Of a DNA stretch of 64,000 nucleotides, positions 17,091-25,509 are shown piece by piece. Within the stretch, counting starts at the first letter, position 1. Each line of letters begins with the position of its first letter. This DNA is from Psychromarinibacter halotolerans (GTDB taxonomy: Bacteria > Pseudomonadota > Alphaproteobacteria > Rhodobacterales > Rhodobacteraceae): assembly GCF_029168315.1 (NCBI RefSeq), contig NZ_JARGYD010000003.1:1-64000 (forward strand), given 5' to 3'. The notes beneath the pieces are model-generated. The model was not told where the DNA came from. It did not search any database and saw only the letters and a program-made list of their open reading frames with translations. A program made the translations under genes and the position numbers.

Positions 17091-17271
17091 GTCGGCACCG
17101 ATCCCACTTCGTCCCATCCATGACCGCCTAGATACCAGACCGGCCCGCTGGCTGTCGCCCCGGAACCCGCTTTTTGGGCTGTGCGCCAGCGGACGACCAT
17201 CCGGGACCACGCCGTCCCATCCGGCCGAATGCCCCTTTCCCCCGCCGCAACCCCGCGCCAGTATCCGCCGC

Positions 17272-17691
17272 ATGACAGACGCGCCCCCCGACACCGCCGA
17301 CCAGATCGCCCCCGACCTTGCCCGGATCGAGGCGCTGGCAGAGGCCGCCCTTGCCACCCTGCCCGGCTCTTTCGCCCGCGCCGTTGCCGGTGTCGCGATC
17401 CGGGTCGAGGATTTTGCCCCCGACGACATGCTGGCCGATCTCGGGATCGAGGATCCCTTCGCGCTTACGGGGCTGTACGACGGCATCCCGCTGACCGAGA
17501 AGTCCAGCTTCGACCAGCCGCTGCAGCCCGATACGGTCTGGCTGTTCCGCCGCCCGATCCTTGACGAATGGATCGACCGGGGCGACGTGGCGCTTGGCGC
17601 GCTGGTGACTCATGTGCTGGTGCACGAGATCGCGCACCATCTTGGGTGGTCCGACGACGACATCGCCTCGATCGACCGCTGGTGGGAATGA
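17272..17691 (+). CDS. Metallopeptidase family protein (zincin-like)
   Basis: A 139-residue protein with the zinc site HEIAHHLGWSDDD (HExxH with a downstream acidic residue), the hallmark of the small bacterial zincin-like family formerly called DUF1025. N-terminal half includes ALTGLYDGIPLTEKS, also typical. Its substrate is unknown. The ATG at 17272 starts MTDAPPDTADQ; the frame upstream is not conserved. It is transcribed away from the DUF1801 gene and is followed by the sugar kinase after 64 bp. Confidence 0.85.
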   Translation: MTDAPPDTADQIAPDLARIEALAEAALATLPGSFARAVAGVAIRVEDFAPDDMLADLGIEDPFALTGLYDGIPLTEKSSFDQPLQPDTVWLFRRPILDEWIDRGDVALGALVTHVLVHEIAHHLGWSDDDIASIDRWWE

Positions 17692-17755
17692 CCACGGCTT
17701 GCGGCTTCGCGCGTGTCGGTCCAGTGTCGGCCCCGACCGTCCGGCAGGAGGATCC

Positions 17756-18706
17756 ATGCGCACCGATATCGTCACCGTCACCCTGAACCCGACCGTCGAC
17801 TTCGCGACGTCCTCGCCCCATGTCTTCGCAGAGCACAAGCTGCGCTGCACCGAACCGCACATCGATCCGGGCGGCGGCGGTATCAACGTGGCGCGGGCCG
17901 TGCGGCAACTGGGCGGTCAGGCCACCGCGATGATCGCCATCGGCGGCGGTGCGGGGGCGCAACTGCTGCAACTGCTGGCGTTGGAAGGCGTGCCCACCGT
18001 TGCGTTTCAGGGGCCGGGAGAGTCGCGGCTGTCCTTCTCGGTGACCGATCAGCAAACGATGGAACAGTACCGCTTCGTGATGCCCGGCCCGATCTGGGCC
18101 GAGGCGGACGTGGAACGCGGCCTGAACTCGATCGATCAGGCGGCGGGGGACGGCACGCTGGTGGTGCTGTCGGGCAGCCAGCCGCCGGGCGTGGCGAAGG
18201 AATTCCCCTCGATCCTTGCGCAACACCTGGACGGGCGCGGGGCGCGGCTGATCGTGGACACCTCGGGCCCGGCGCTGTTCAACCTTGTGCGCGGCTCTTA
18301 CGAGGCGATCCACGTCCTGCGCATGGACGATGTCGAGGCCGAGGAGCTGGCCAGGCGGTCCCTGACCACCCGCGAGGACACCGCCGCCTTCGCCCGCGAA
18401 CTGGTGACGCGCGGGTCGGCGCGGATCGTGATCATCGCGCGCGGCGCGGACGGGTCGGTGCTGGCCACCGAAACCGAGGCATGGCACGCGGTGTCGCCCA
18501 AGGTCGACGTGATCAGCAAGGTCGGCGCGGGCGACAGCTTTGTCGGGGCCTTCTCGCTTGCTCTGGCGCGCGGAGAGACGCTGCCGTCCTGCCTGCGGTT
18601 CGGCGTGGCCGCCGCCGCTGCTGCCTGCACAACGGAAGGCACCCGACTGTGCGAAATCGAGACGGTCGATACCCTGCTGCCGCTGTGCACGCTGGGCCGC
18701 GTCTGA
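17756..18706 (+). CDS. pfkB: PfkB-family hexose-phosphate kinase, Pfk-2/FruK-like
   Basis: A 316-residue ribokinase-superfamily kinase. It begins with the LNPTVDF motif, has the substrate glycine run GGGGINVARA and the catalytic/anion-hole motif VGAGDSFVGAF near the C-terminus. The GGGGINVARA form resembles E. coli Pfk-2 more than FruK, suggesting phosphorylation of fructose 6-phosphate or a related sugar phosphate such as fructose 1-phosphate or tagatose 6-phosphate. The ATG at 17756 follows GGCAGGAGGATCC, an excellent ribosome-binding site. If it is a true 6-phosphofructokinase it would be notable in a lineage that mostly uses the Entner-Doudoroff route. Confidence 0.85.
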   Translation: MRTDIVTVTLNPTVDFATSSPHVFAEHKLRCTEPHIDPGGGGINVARAVRQLGGQATAMIAIGGGAGAQLLQLLALEGVPTVAFQGPGESRLSFSVTDQQTMEQYRFVMPGPIWAEADVERGLNSIDQAAGDGTLVVLSGSQPPGVAKEFPSILAQHLDGRGARLIVDTSGPALFNLVRGSYEAIHVLRMDDVEAEELARRSLTTREDTAAFARELVTRGSARIVIIARGADGSVLATETEAWHAVSPKVDVISKVGAGDSFVGAFSLALARGETLPSCLRFGVAAAAAACTTEGTRLCEIETVDTLLPLCTLGRV

Positions 18707-18720
18707 CGCATCGCTCACGA

Positions 18721-18748
18721 AAAAACCCGCCGGACTGCTCCGGCGGGT
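18721..18748 (-). terminator. Intrinsic terminator of wrbA
   Basis: CCCGCCGGA (18727-18735) and TCCGGCGGG (18740-18748) form a perfect 9-bp stem with a four-base loop, and on the minus strand it is followed directly by six Ts (18721-18726). This is the clearest Rho-independent terminator in the window. Confidence 0.9.
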
Positions 18749-18787
18749 CGCGGACAGTAACCTGTCGCAGAGGACGCGATCAGGCGA

Positions 18788-19378
18788 TCAGGCGATGATC
18801 TTCGCGGTCGTTTCGACCAGACGCTTGGCTTGGTGCGCGACGGCTTTCTTGCCGTTCTCCGGCAGTTCGCCGGCGATGGCCGAGTAGCCATAGGGGTTGC
18901 CGGTTTCGAACAGGATCGGGTCGGTGTAGCCCGGCGCCACGATGATCGCGCCCCAGTGCATCGCCGAGACGTACAGCGCCATCGTGGTCATCTCGTGGCC
19001 GCCGTGCAGCGTCTGGGCGCTGGTCGAAGCGGTGAAGGTCTTGTTGATCAGCTTGCCGGCCTGCCACAGCGAGCCAAGCGTGTCGATGAACGCGCGGACC
19101 TGGCTGGCGGGCTGACCGTAGCGGGTCGGCGACAGGAAGAAATAGCCATCGGCCCATTCCATGTCGTCGAGGCTGACTTCCGGGATATCGCTGGTCTTCT
19201 CTAGCTGGGCTTTCCAGGCTTCCTGGCCTTCGACGACCTCTTTCGGGGCGGTCTCGGCGAAGCGGCGCAGGCGGACTTCAGCGCCAGCGGCTTCTGCGGC
19301 GGCCTTGGCTTCCAGAGCGACCTGATAGTTGGTGCCGTAGGTGGAATAGTAAGCGATGGTAATCTTGGGTGCGGTCAT
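18788..19378 (-). CDS. wrbA: NAD(P)H:quinone oxidoreductase, WrbA type
   Basis: A 196-residue flavodoxin-fold protein that binds FMN and reduces quinones by two electrons, protecting against redox cycling. The FMN phosphate loop is YYSTYGTNYQ near the N-terminus; later family motifs are SPTRYGQPASQVRAFID and TLHGGHEMT. Length is typical of WrbA. The ATG at 19378 follows AGGAGATACCACA; an in-frame upstream ATG at 19390 is possible but less well placed. The gene ends at a strong intrinsic terminator and is a single transcription unit. Confidence 0.93.
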   Translation of the reverse strand: MTAPKITIAYYSTYGTNYQVALEAKAAAEAAGAEVRLRRFAETAPKEVVEGQEAWKAQLEKTSDIPEVSLDDMEWADGYFFLSPTRYGQPASQVRAFIDTLGSLWQAGKLINKTFTASTSAQTLHGGHEMTTMALYVSAMHWGAIIVAPGYTDPILFETGNPYGYSAIAGELPENGKKAVAHQAKRLVETTAKIIA

Positions 19379-19560
19379 TGTGGTATCTCCTTTGGGGAAG
19401 GACATATGACCTAACCGTCGGTGCGTACACCGCCAGTTCGGTGCAGCAAAGCGCGTATATCGTTCGTCTTTGCACACACTTTACGTTAGGCGATCAAGCG
19501 TAGCCTTTCGGTTGCGCCGCCCCCCGTCTGCGACTCGCGCGACACGATGGCTGCGCCGCG

Positions 19561-20412
19561 TTGTCCTGCGAACGGATTCAGTTGGGGGATCGGCGCGAAA
19601 GACAGTATCAGGGCTCGTTCGCGGCTTATCATACAAGGCTTTCAGGCTTGAACCGCTCCACCGGCACCGCGCTGCTTCATACCCTTGTGGAAACCGGCGA
19701 CCACCGGATCTGCTATGCCGAGGGGCGGTCCGACCGGCTGGTTGTCTCGCTGGCCGGCGTGGGCACGCTTCCCGCCAGCGTTCCCCCGTTCGAATTCATC
19801 GGCACGGCGTGGGACGACGGCGAAAACCACGTCCTTCTGGCGTCCGAGCGGCGCAGGACATGGCTGAACGATACCGCCTTTGCCGACATGCTGGTCGCGC
19901 AGATCGCACACCATGTCGAACGGCTGGGCATCCGCGAGGTCGTGTGCCTTGGGAACAGCATGGGCGGCTTCATGGCGCTTGCCCTGCCCCGCCTGACCCG
20001 CGTCGATTGCGTCATCGCCTTCTCGCCGCAGTACTCCGCCGACCCGTGCGAGGTGCCCGAGGAACAGCGTTGGTTGCGCTGGCGATCCGGTATCACGCAC
20101 TTCCGGGTGCCGACCGTGCGCCCGCTGGACCCGACCGCGCGGGACCATTTCATCTTCCACGGCGACGCAATGAAAGAGCGTATCCATTGGCAGCGGTTTC
20201 CGAAGGATGCGCGCCTGCACCATTTCATCCTGCGCAAGCGGGGGCACAACATCGTGCAGGACATGAAGGACCGCGACATCCTGCGCGACGTGGTGCGGCT
20301 GGCGATATCCCGAAAGCCGCGCAAGCTGCGCCTGCTGCTGGAACAGCATTTCGACGTCGCCCGGCGCGAGGCGCTGGCCCCCGCCGAAGCGCACCTGCCG
20401 TTACACGCCTAG
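19561..20412 (+). CDS. Alpha/beta-hydrolase-fold protein, function unknown
   Basis: A protein of about 283 residues with a serine-hydrolase nucleophile elbow GNSMGGFMAL and a late KRGHNIVQ that could supply the catalytic His. The middle part DHFIFHGD gives a candidate acid. No closer family is recognised; such proteins occur next to surface-polysaccharide and glycan genes in roseobacters. The start is uncertain: the TTG at 19561 lacks a good ribosome-binding site, and nothing better is obvious within the next 60 codons. Its stop overlaps that of the convergent nadE gene by 4 bp. Confidence 0.6.
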   Translation: MSCERIQLGDRRERQYQGSFAAYHTRLSGLNRSTGTALLHTLVETGDHRICYAEGRSDRLVVSLAGVGTLPASVPPFEFIGTAWDDGENHVLLASERRRTWLNDTAFADMLVAQIAHHVERLGIREVVCLGNSMGGFMALALPRLTRVDCVIAFSPQYSADPCEVPEEQRWLRWRSGITHFRVPTVRPLDPTARDHFIFHGDAMKERIHWQRFPKDARLHHFILRKRGHNIVQDMKDRDILRDVVRLAISRKPRKLRLLLEQHFDVARREALAPAEAHLPLHA

Positions 20413-22067
20413 GACGGATCGCGCCAGCGGTTCACGATCGGATAACGCCGGTCCAGCCAGAAGCTGCGCTTGGTCAGCCGCGCCCCCGGGGCGGACTGGA
20501 ACCGCTTGTATTCGCTGATGTAAATCAGGTGCTCGATCTTCTTCACCACGTCGCGTTCGAAGCCCATCGCGACGACCTCGGCCACCGATTTCTCGTCGTC
20601 GATCAGCGCCTCGAGGATGCGGTCGAGATCCTCGTAGGGCGGCAGGCTGTCCTCGTCCTTCTGGTCCTCGCGCAGCTCGGCCGAAGGCGGCTTGTCGATG
20701 ACGCGGGGGGTGATCACCTCGCCCGCGGGGCCCATCATCCAGTCGCGGTGGTTTTCGTTGCGCCAGCGGCAGGTCTGGAACACCCGCGTCTTGTACAGGT
20801 CTTTCAACGGGTTATAGCCGCCGGACATGTCGCCATAGATCGTGGCATAGCCCACCGCGACCTCGGACTTGTTGCCCGTGGTCAGAACCATCTCGCCGAA
20901 CTTGTTCGACAGCGCCATCAACAGCAGGCCCCGCAGGCGGGACTGGATGTTTTCCTCGGTCACGTCGGGGGTCGTGCCCTCGAACAAGGGCGCCAGCGCC
21001 TCTGTCACCGCCGCGCGCGCGCCGCTGATCGGGATATAGTCATAGCGGCAGCCCAGCGCCTTTGCGACAGTCTCGGCGTCCTCCAGCGAATGCTGGCTGG
21101 TATACTCGGACGGCAGCATCACGCAGCGCACGTTCTCGGACCCCAGCGCGTCCACCGCGATAGCAGCCACCAGCGCCGAATCGACGCCGCCCGACAGGCC
21201 CAGCACCGCCTTGCGGAACCCGGTCTTGCCGAAATAGTCGCGCGTGGCCTGCACCATCGCCCGATAATCCTGTTCCCATTCGTCCGGCTGCGGGGTTTCT
21301 CCGGCTGGCAGGATGCACCAGCCGTCGTCGCCGCGTTCCAGCTCGATGGTGCGGATTTCCTCGTCGAAGGCCGGCATCAGCATCGCCAGCTCGCCATGCG
21401 GGTTCAGCGCGAAGGACGCACCGTCGAAAATCTGGTCATCCTGCGCGCCCACCATGTTCAGGTAGATCAGCGGAAGCCCGGTCTCGACCACGCGGCCCAC
21501 CATGTGGTTCAGCCGCGTTTCCAGCTTGCCGCGATAGTAGGGCGACCCGTTCGGAACCAGCAGAAACTCGGCGCCCGTTTCGGCCAGCGTCTCGGACACT
21601 TCGGGGTGCCACGCGTCTTCGCAGATCGGCGTGCCCACCCGCGTGTCGCCCACGGCGTAGGGGCCGCCAAGCGGGCCCGCATCGTACAGCCGCACCTCGT
21701 CGAAGACATGATCGTTGGGCAGGTTGTGCTTCAGCACCTTGCTGACGATCTTGCCGCCTTTCAGGATGAAATAGGCGTTGAAAAGTTCGCCGTCCTCGGC
21801 CCACGGACCGCCGATGCCCAGCGCAGGCCCGTCGGCGCAGGTCACCGCCAGCGCCTCGACCGCCTGCATCGCGTGCTGGTGGAACGCGGGCTTCATCACA
21901 AGGTCCTGGGTCTGGTACCCGGTCACGAACATTTCGGGCAGCGCCACCATGTCTGCGCCGGCCTCTCGGCCCTTCAGCCAAGCCGCGTGCGCGGCGTCCG
22001 CATTGTCGGCAATAGCCCCAACGGTGGGGTTCAATTGTGCCAGGGTCAGACGAAACCTGTCGGCCAT
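20409..22067 (-). CDS. nadE: Glutamine-dependent NAD+ synthetase
   Basis: A 552-residue two-domain enzyme making NAD+ from nicotinate adenine dinucleotide, ATP and glutamine. The N-terminal nitrilase-type glutaminase has its triad E45 (LPEMF), K113 (KHNLP) and C149 (ICEDAW). The C-terminal synthetase has the ATP pyrophosphatase P-loop SGGVDS (292-297) and GNKSEVAVGY. Length and all catalytic residues are as expected. It is convergent with the hydrolase gene and shares 4 bp with it. Confidence 0.95.
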   Translation of the reverse strand: MADRFRLTLAQLNPTVGAIADNADAAHAAWLKGREAGADMVALPEMFVTGYQTQDLVMKPAFHQHAMQAVEALAVTCADGPALGIGGPWAEDGELFNAYFILKGGKIVSKVLKHNLPNDHVFDEVRLYDAGPLGGPYAVGDTRVGTPICEDAWHPEVSETLAETGAEFLLVPNGSPYYRGKLETRLNHMVGRVVETGLPLIYLNMVGAQDDQIFDGASFALNPHGELAMLMPAFDEEIRTIELERGDDGWCILPAGETPQPDEWEQDYRAMVQATRDYFGKTGFRKAVLGLSGGVDSALVAAIAVDALGSENVRCVMLPSEYTSQHSLEDAETVAKALGCRYDYIPISGARAAVTEALAPLFEGTTPDVTEENIQSRLRGLLLMALSNKFGEMVLTTGNKSEVAVGYATIYGDMSGGYNPLKDLYKTRVFQTCRWRNENHRDWMMGPAGEVITPRVIDKPPSAELREDQKDEDSLPPYEDLDRILEALIDDEKSVAEVVAMGFERDVVKKIEHLIYISEYKRFQSAPGARLTKRSFWLDRRYPIVNRWRDPS

Positions 22068-22218
22068 ATCACTCTCCGCATCGTGAGTTGCGTCTAACCA
22101 GAACCCTCGGCCAAGGAAAGCCGATAGCGGCGAAAAGCGTTGCTAGCTCAAGGGCAAGCCTTTAGGTTTTGGTCATGGCGACACGATCGGGGATGTGAAC
22201 CGTCCGATGGGAGGCAGG

Positions 22219-23727
22219 GTGCAGAATTACCGGGCTAAACGCGACCGGAACAATCGTTTTCATAATCTGGCGCTAAGCGGCGCGATCCTGCTGACGGCCA
22301 GTGCGGCCTTCGCGCAGGACGGCGACGTGCAGGTGAAACAGTACGAGGACGGCGGCGTCTACGAGGGTACGTTCCAAGACGGCAAGCAGCACGGCACCGG
22401 CACTTACCGGCTGCCGAACGGCTATGAATACACCGGCGCTTGGGTCGAGGGCGAGATCCGCGGACAAGGCATCGCGCGCTTCCCCAACGGGTCGGTCTAC
22501 GAAGGCAACTTCGAGGCTGGCAAACCGTCGGGGCTGGGCAAGATCACCTTCGCCGACGGCGGCACCTACGAAGGCGATTGGGTCGACGGCAAGATCAACG
22601 GACAAGGCACGGCGGTCTACGCGAACGGCGTGACCTATACCGGCGGCTTCGTGGATGCGATGCACGACGGTCAGGGCCGGATGGAAAGCCCGAACGGCTA
22701 TGTCTACGAAGGCGACTGGGTCGCCGGCGTGAAGCAGGGCGAAGGCACGATCACCTATCCCGACGGGTCGGTTTACACCGGCGCGCTGGTCGACGGCCAG
22801 CGCGAGGGCCAAGGACGGCTTGTCACCGCAGACAACCCCGACACCCCCGCCGACGAAAGCCTCACCTACGAGGGCGAGTGGTCCGCCGGTCAGATCAACG
22901 GCACCGGCACCCTGACCCAGCCCAACGGCGACGTCTACGAGGGCGATTTCGTCAACGGCGAGCGCGAGGGCAACGGCACCGTCACCTACGCGAACGGCGA
23001 CATCTACGAGGGCCAGTTCCTGAACGACCGCCGCCACGGACAGGGCAGCTTCTACGGCACCGATGGCTACGCCTACCTTGGCGAATGGGTCGCTGGCCGG
23101 ATCGAAGGCGAAGGCCAAGTCACCTATCCCGACGGTTCGATCTACGTGGGCGAGTTCCGCGACGACGTGGCCGCCGGTCAGGGCCGCATCATCTATCCCG
23201 ACGGATCGTCCTACGAGGGCGAGTGGCGCGGCGGTGTGATCGAAGGCGAAGGCCGCGCGGAATACGCCAATGGGCTGGTCTACGAGGGGTCGTTCCTGAA
23301 CGCCCGCAACCACGGCACCGGCACCATGACCTACACCGACGGCTACACCTACGAAGGCGAATGGCAGGACGGCCAGCGTCACGGTCAGGGCACCGCGACC
23401 TATGCCGACGGCACCGTCTATGAAGGCGGCTTCGTGAACGGCCAGCGCGAGGGCATGGGGCGGATCGTCATTCCCGACGACCCCGAGACCGAGGAAGACG
23501 AAAGCTTCACCTACGAAGGCGAATGGGCCGGCGGCAAGATCGAGGGCACGGGCCGCGCGATCTACTACAACGGCGACGTCTACGAGGGCGAGTTCGAGGA
23601 CGGCCGCCGCCAGGGCGAAGGCACGATCGAATACGCCTCGGGCGAGGTTGCGACGGGTATGTGGACCGATGGCGTTCTCGACCAAAGCACGGCCGAGATC
23701 AGCGGCACCGACGGCGCGACGGAATGA
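22219..23727 (+). CDS. Exported MORN-repeat protein with 18 repeats
   Basis: About 502 residues. The N-terminus has a signal peptide (HNLALSGAILLTASAAFA, then QDG), so it is likely periplasmic or surface-located. From residue 47 there are eighteen MORN units of the form YEGxFxxGxxxGxGxxxYxNGx, mostly 23 residues, plus a partial nineteenth. Units 7 and 16 both carry an 8-residue acidic insert ending DES. Units 1-9 (22357-23001) and 10-18 (23002-23646) are each exactly 645 bp and about 50 percent identical in register, so the gene grew by doubling a nine-unit block. I prefer the GTG at 22219 behind GGGAGG; GTG at 22195 is the alternative. MORN repeats bind lipids or partner proteins; the role here is unknown. 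Confidence 0.85.
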   Translation: MQNYRAKRDRNNRFHNLALSGAILLTASAAFAQDGDVQVKQYEDGGVYEGTFQDGKQHGTGTYRLPNGYEYTGAWVEGEIRGQGIARFPNGSVYEGNFEAGKPSGLGKITFADGGTYEGDWVDGKINGQGTAVYANGVTYTGGFVDAMHDGQGRMESPNGYVYEGDWVAGVKQGEGTITYPDGSVYTGALVDGQREGQGRLVTADNPDTPADESLTYEGEWSAGQINGTGTLTQPNGDVYEGDFVNGEREGNGTVTYANGDIYEGQFLNDRRHGQGSFYGTDGYAYLGEWVAGRIEGEGQVTYPDGSIYVGEFRDDVAAGQGRIIYPDGSSYEGEWRGGVIEGEGRAEYANGLVYEGSFLNARNHGTGTMTYTDGYTYEGEWQDGQRHGQGTATYADGTVYEGGFVNGQREGMGRIVIPDDPETEEDESFTYEGEWAGGKIEGTGRAIYYNGDVYEGEFEDGRRQGEGTIEYASGEVATGMWTDGVLDQSTAEISGTDGATE

Positions 23728-23731
23728 GCCA

Positions 23732-24526
23732 TTGAGCCGGCCGGTCGTTTACCACATCCCGGTTTGCCCGTTCTCGCAACGGCTTGAAATCCTGCTTGCG
23801 CTGAAGGGTCTTCAGGACGCGGTCGAGTTTCGCGTCGTCGATATCACCAAGCCGCGCGACCCTGCCCTGCTGGAGCTTTCGCGCGGGACCACGGCCCTGC
23901 CGATCATGGATCTTGGCGACGGTCGCGTGCTGAAGGAAAGCCTTGTCATCCTGCGCTATGTCGAAGAGGCGCTTGGCGGCCCGAACGTGGCACGCTCGGA
24001 CCCCTACGAACGCGGCATCGAACGGCTGATGATCACGCGCGAAGGGCCATTCGGCATGGCCGGTTATCTTTATGTCCTGAACCGCGACCGCACCGCGTCC
24101 GAAACGAAGAAGGCCGCGCTGCTAGAGCATTACGCGTGGCTTTCCGATTTCCTTGACCACCACAACCCCGGCGGCCTGTTCCTGTTCGACGATTTCGGGC
24201 TGGCCGAGACGGTGTTCACCCCGCTGATGATGCGGTTCTGGTTCCTCGACTATTACGAAGGCTTCGAACTGCCCCCCGGCCCCGAATACGCCCGCGTCCG
24301 CGCGTGGCGCGAAGCCTGCCTTGCCCACCCGGCGGCGCAGCAGGTCAGCTACGATCACATCGTGAAGCTGTATTATGATTATGCCGTCGGCGCCGGGAAC
24401 GGGGCCCTTCCCGACGGGCGCGCGAAGTCCAGCTTTACCTTCGACCCGGACTGGCGCGACCGTCCCATGCCGCCGCGCGACAAGTACGACCGGGTCGCCA
24501 GCGACGCGGAACTTGGCCTGATCTAG
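23732..24526 (+). CDS. Glutathione S-transferase family protein
   Basis: A protein of about 264 residues with an N-terminal thioredoxin fold that starts VVYHIPVCPFSQRLEILL, where CPFS is the glutathione-interacting Cys/Ser motif of omega-like or glutaredoxin-like GSTs, followed by TTALPIMDL (cis-Pro) and KESLVILRY. The C-terminal helical domain is normal. The best start is the TTG at 23732, five bases after the MORN-gene stop, which implies translational coupling; no in-frame ATG lies near the fold. Substrate unknown. Confidence 0.8.
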   Translation: MSRPVVYHIPVCPFSQRLEILLALKGLQDAVEFRVVDITKPRDPALLELSRGTTALPIMDLGDGRVLKESLVILRYVEEALGGPNVARSDPYERGIERLMITREGPFGMAGYLYVLNRDRTASETKKAALLEHYAWLSDFLDHHNPGGLFLFDDFGLAETVFTPLMMRFWFLDYYEGFELPPGPEYARVRAWREACLAHPAAQQVSYDHIVKLYYDYAVGAGNGALPDGRAKSSFTFDPDWRDRPMPPRDKYDRVASDAELGLI

Positions 24527-24762
24527 GCCGCGCACCGGACAGCGCGACGTTCCGGCGGACACCGGCTCTCAGACTGGTTCCTCAAACGGGCGGGATCGCG
24601 CTTTGCTTCACGCGAAGTCACCCGGCAAATTCGCGCTTGGCGGGCGAATTTTGATCCGTCTCCCAGTGCACTTCCCCCGCGATCCCGGCTAGGTCTGCCG
24701 TCAAAATCCGCGCGCGACAGAATCGCGCGCCACGACTTGAGACAGAGCAGGAGCCGCGACAG

Positions 24763-25509
24763 GTGCGGAGACCAAGAACGACCAGCCGTCGCGCCGCCGC
24801 GACGGTGACGGCGCAGCCGTTCCAGATCCGGGGGCGGTTCATCACGGCCATCTCTTTAAGGCTCGACACCGACGCCTTCGACGCCGATTTCTTCGATGCG
24901 CTCGACGCCCATCTGGCCCGCGCACCGCAATTCCTGCTGGACGCGCCGCTTGTCATCGACCTTGGAACCATCCAGCACCTTGTCGACCGCGCCACGCTGG
25001 ACGCGCTGGTCGCCGAGCTTCGCGCCCGCAAGCTGCGGGTGTTCGGCGTGCAGGACCCGGCGCCCGCGCAGGTCGAACTGGCCGAGGACATGGGCCTGAT
25101 CGAGGTCGCCTTCGGACGCGAAACCGCGCCGGAAAAGATCGGCACCGGTACCACACGCCGCGCCGACCGGCTGCTTCCGCCCGACAACAAGGTGATCACC
25201 CAGCCCGTGCGGTCGGGTCAGGTGATCGTCGCCGAACGCGGCGACCTGACGGTGATCGGCTCGGTCTCGTCCGGGGCCGAACTGGTCGCGTCGGGTAACA
25301 TCCACGTCTACGGAACCCTTCGGGGCCGGGCCATCGCTGGGATGCACGGCGACGAAAGCACGCGGATCTTCTGCCTGAAACAACAGGCCGAACTGCTGGC
25401 CATCGCGGGCCTGTACCGCACCAGCGAAAACATCGGGGACGACATGCGGCACCAGCCGCTGCAAGTCGTGCTCAAGGACGACAGACTGATACTGGAGCCG
25501 CTCACATGA
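24763..25509 (+). CDS. minC: Septum-site determining protein MinC
   Basis: A 248-residue inhibitor of FtsZ ring assembly. The N-terminal domain covers about 1-105 and the C-terminal beta-helix carries the MinC signature QPVRSGQVIVAERGDLTVIG and HVYGTLRGRAIAGMHGD, which binds MinD. The GTG at 24763 is supported by AGGAG nine bases upstream. It overlaps minD by 4 bp (ATGA), and minD overlaps minE the same way, so the three proteins are made in coupled amounts. The 236 bp before it shows no gene. Confidence 0.95.
   Translation: MRRPRTTSRRAAATVTAQPFQIRGRFITAISLRLDTDAFDADFFDALDAHLARAPQFLLDAPLVIDLGTIQHLVDRATLDALVAELRARKLRVFGVQDPAPAQVELAEDMGLIEVAFGRETAPEKIGTGTTRRADRLLPPDNKVITQPVRSGQVIVAERGDLTVIGSVSSGAELVASGNIHVYGTLRGRAIAGMHGDESTRIFCLKQQAELLAIAGLYRTSENIGDDMRHQPLQVVLKDDRLILEPLT

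Noticed and set aside
19470..22097. Plus-strand ORF of 875 codons covering the hydrolase and the antisense of nadE
   Set aside because: It mixes an out-of-frame read of the hydrolase with the reverse of nadE, both recognised in other frames.
22357..23646. CRISPR-like array suggested by regular 69-bp periodicity
   Set aside because: The repeats are in-frame codons of MORN units with variable sequence, not identical repeats with unique spacers.
22273..23685. Minus-strand ORF of 470 codons opposite the MORN gene
   Set aside because: Its regular pattern simply mirrors the 69-bp MORN repeat; no independent motif.
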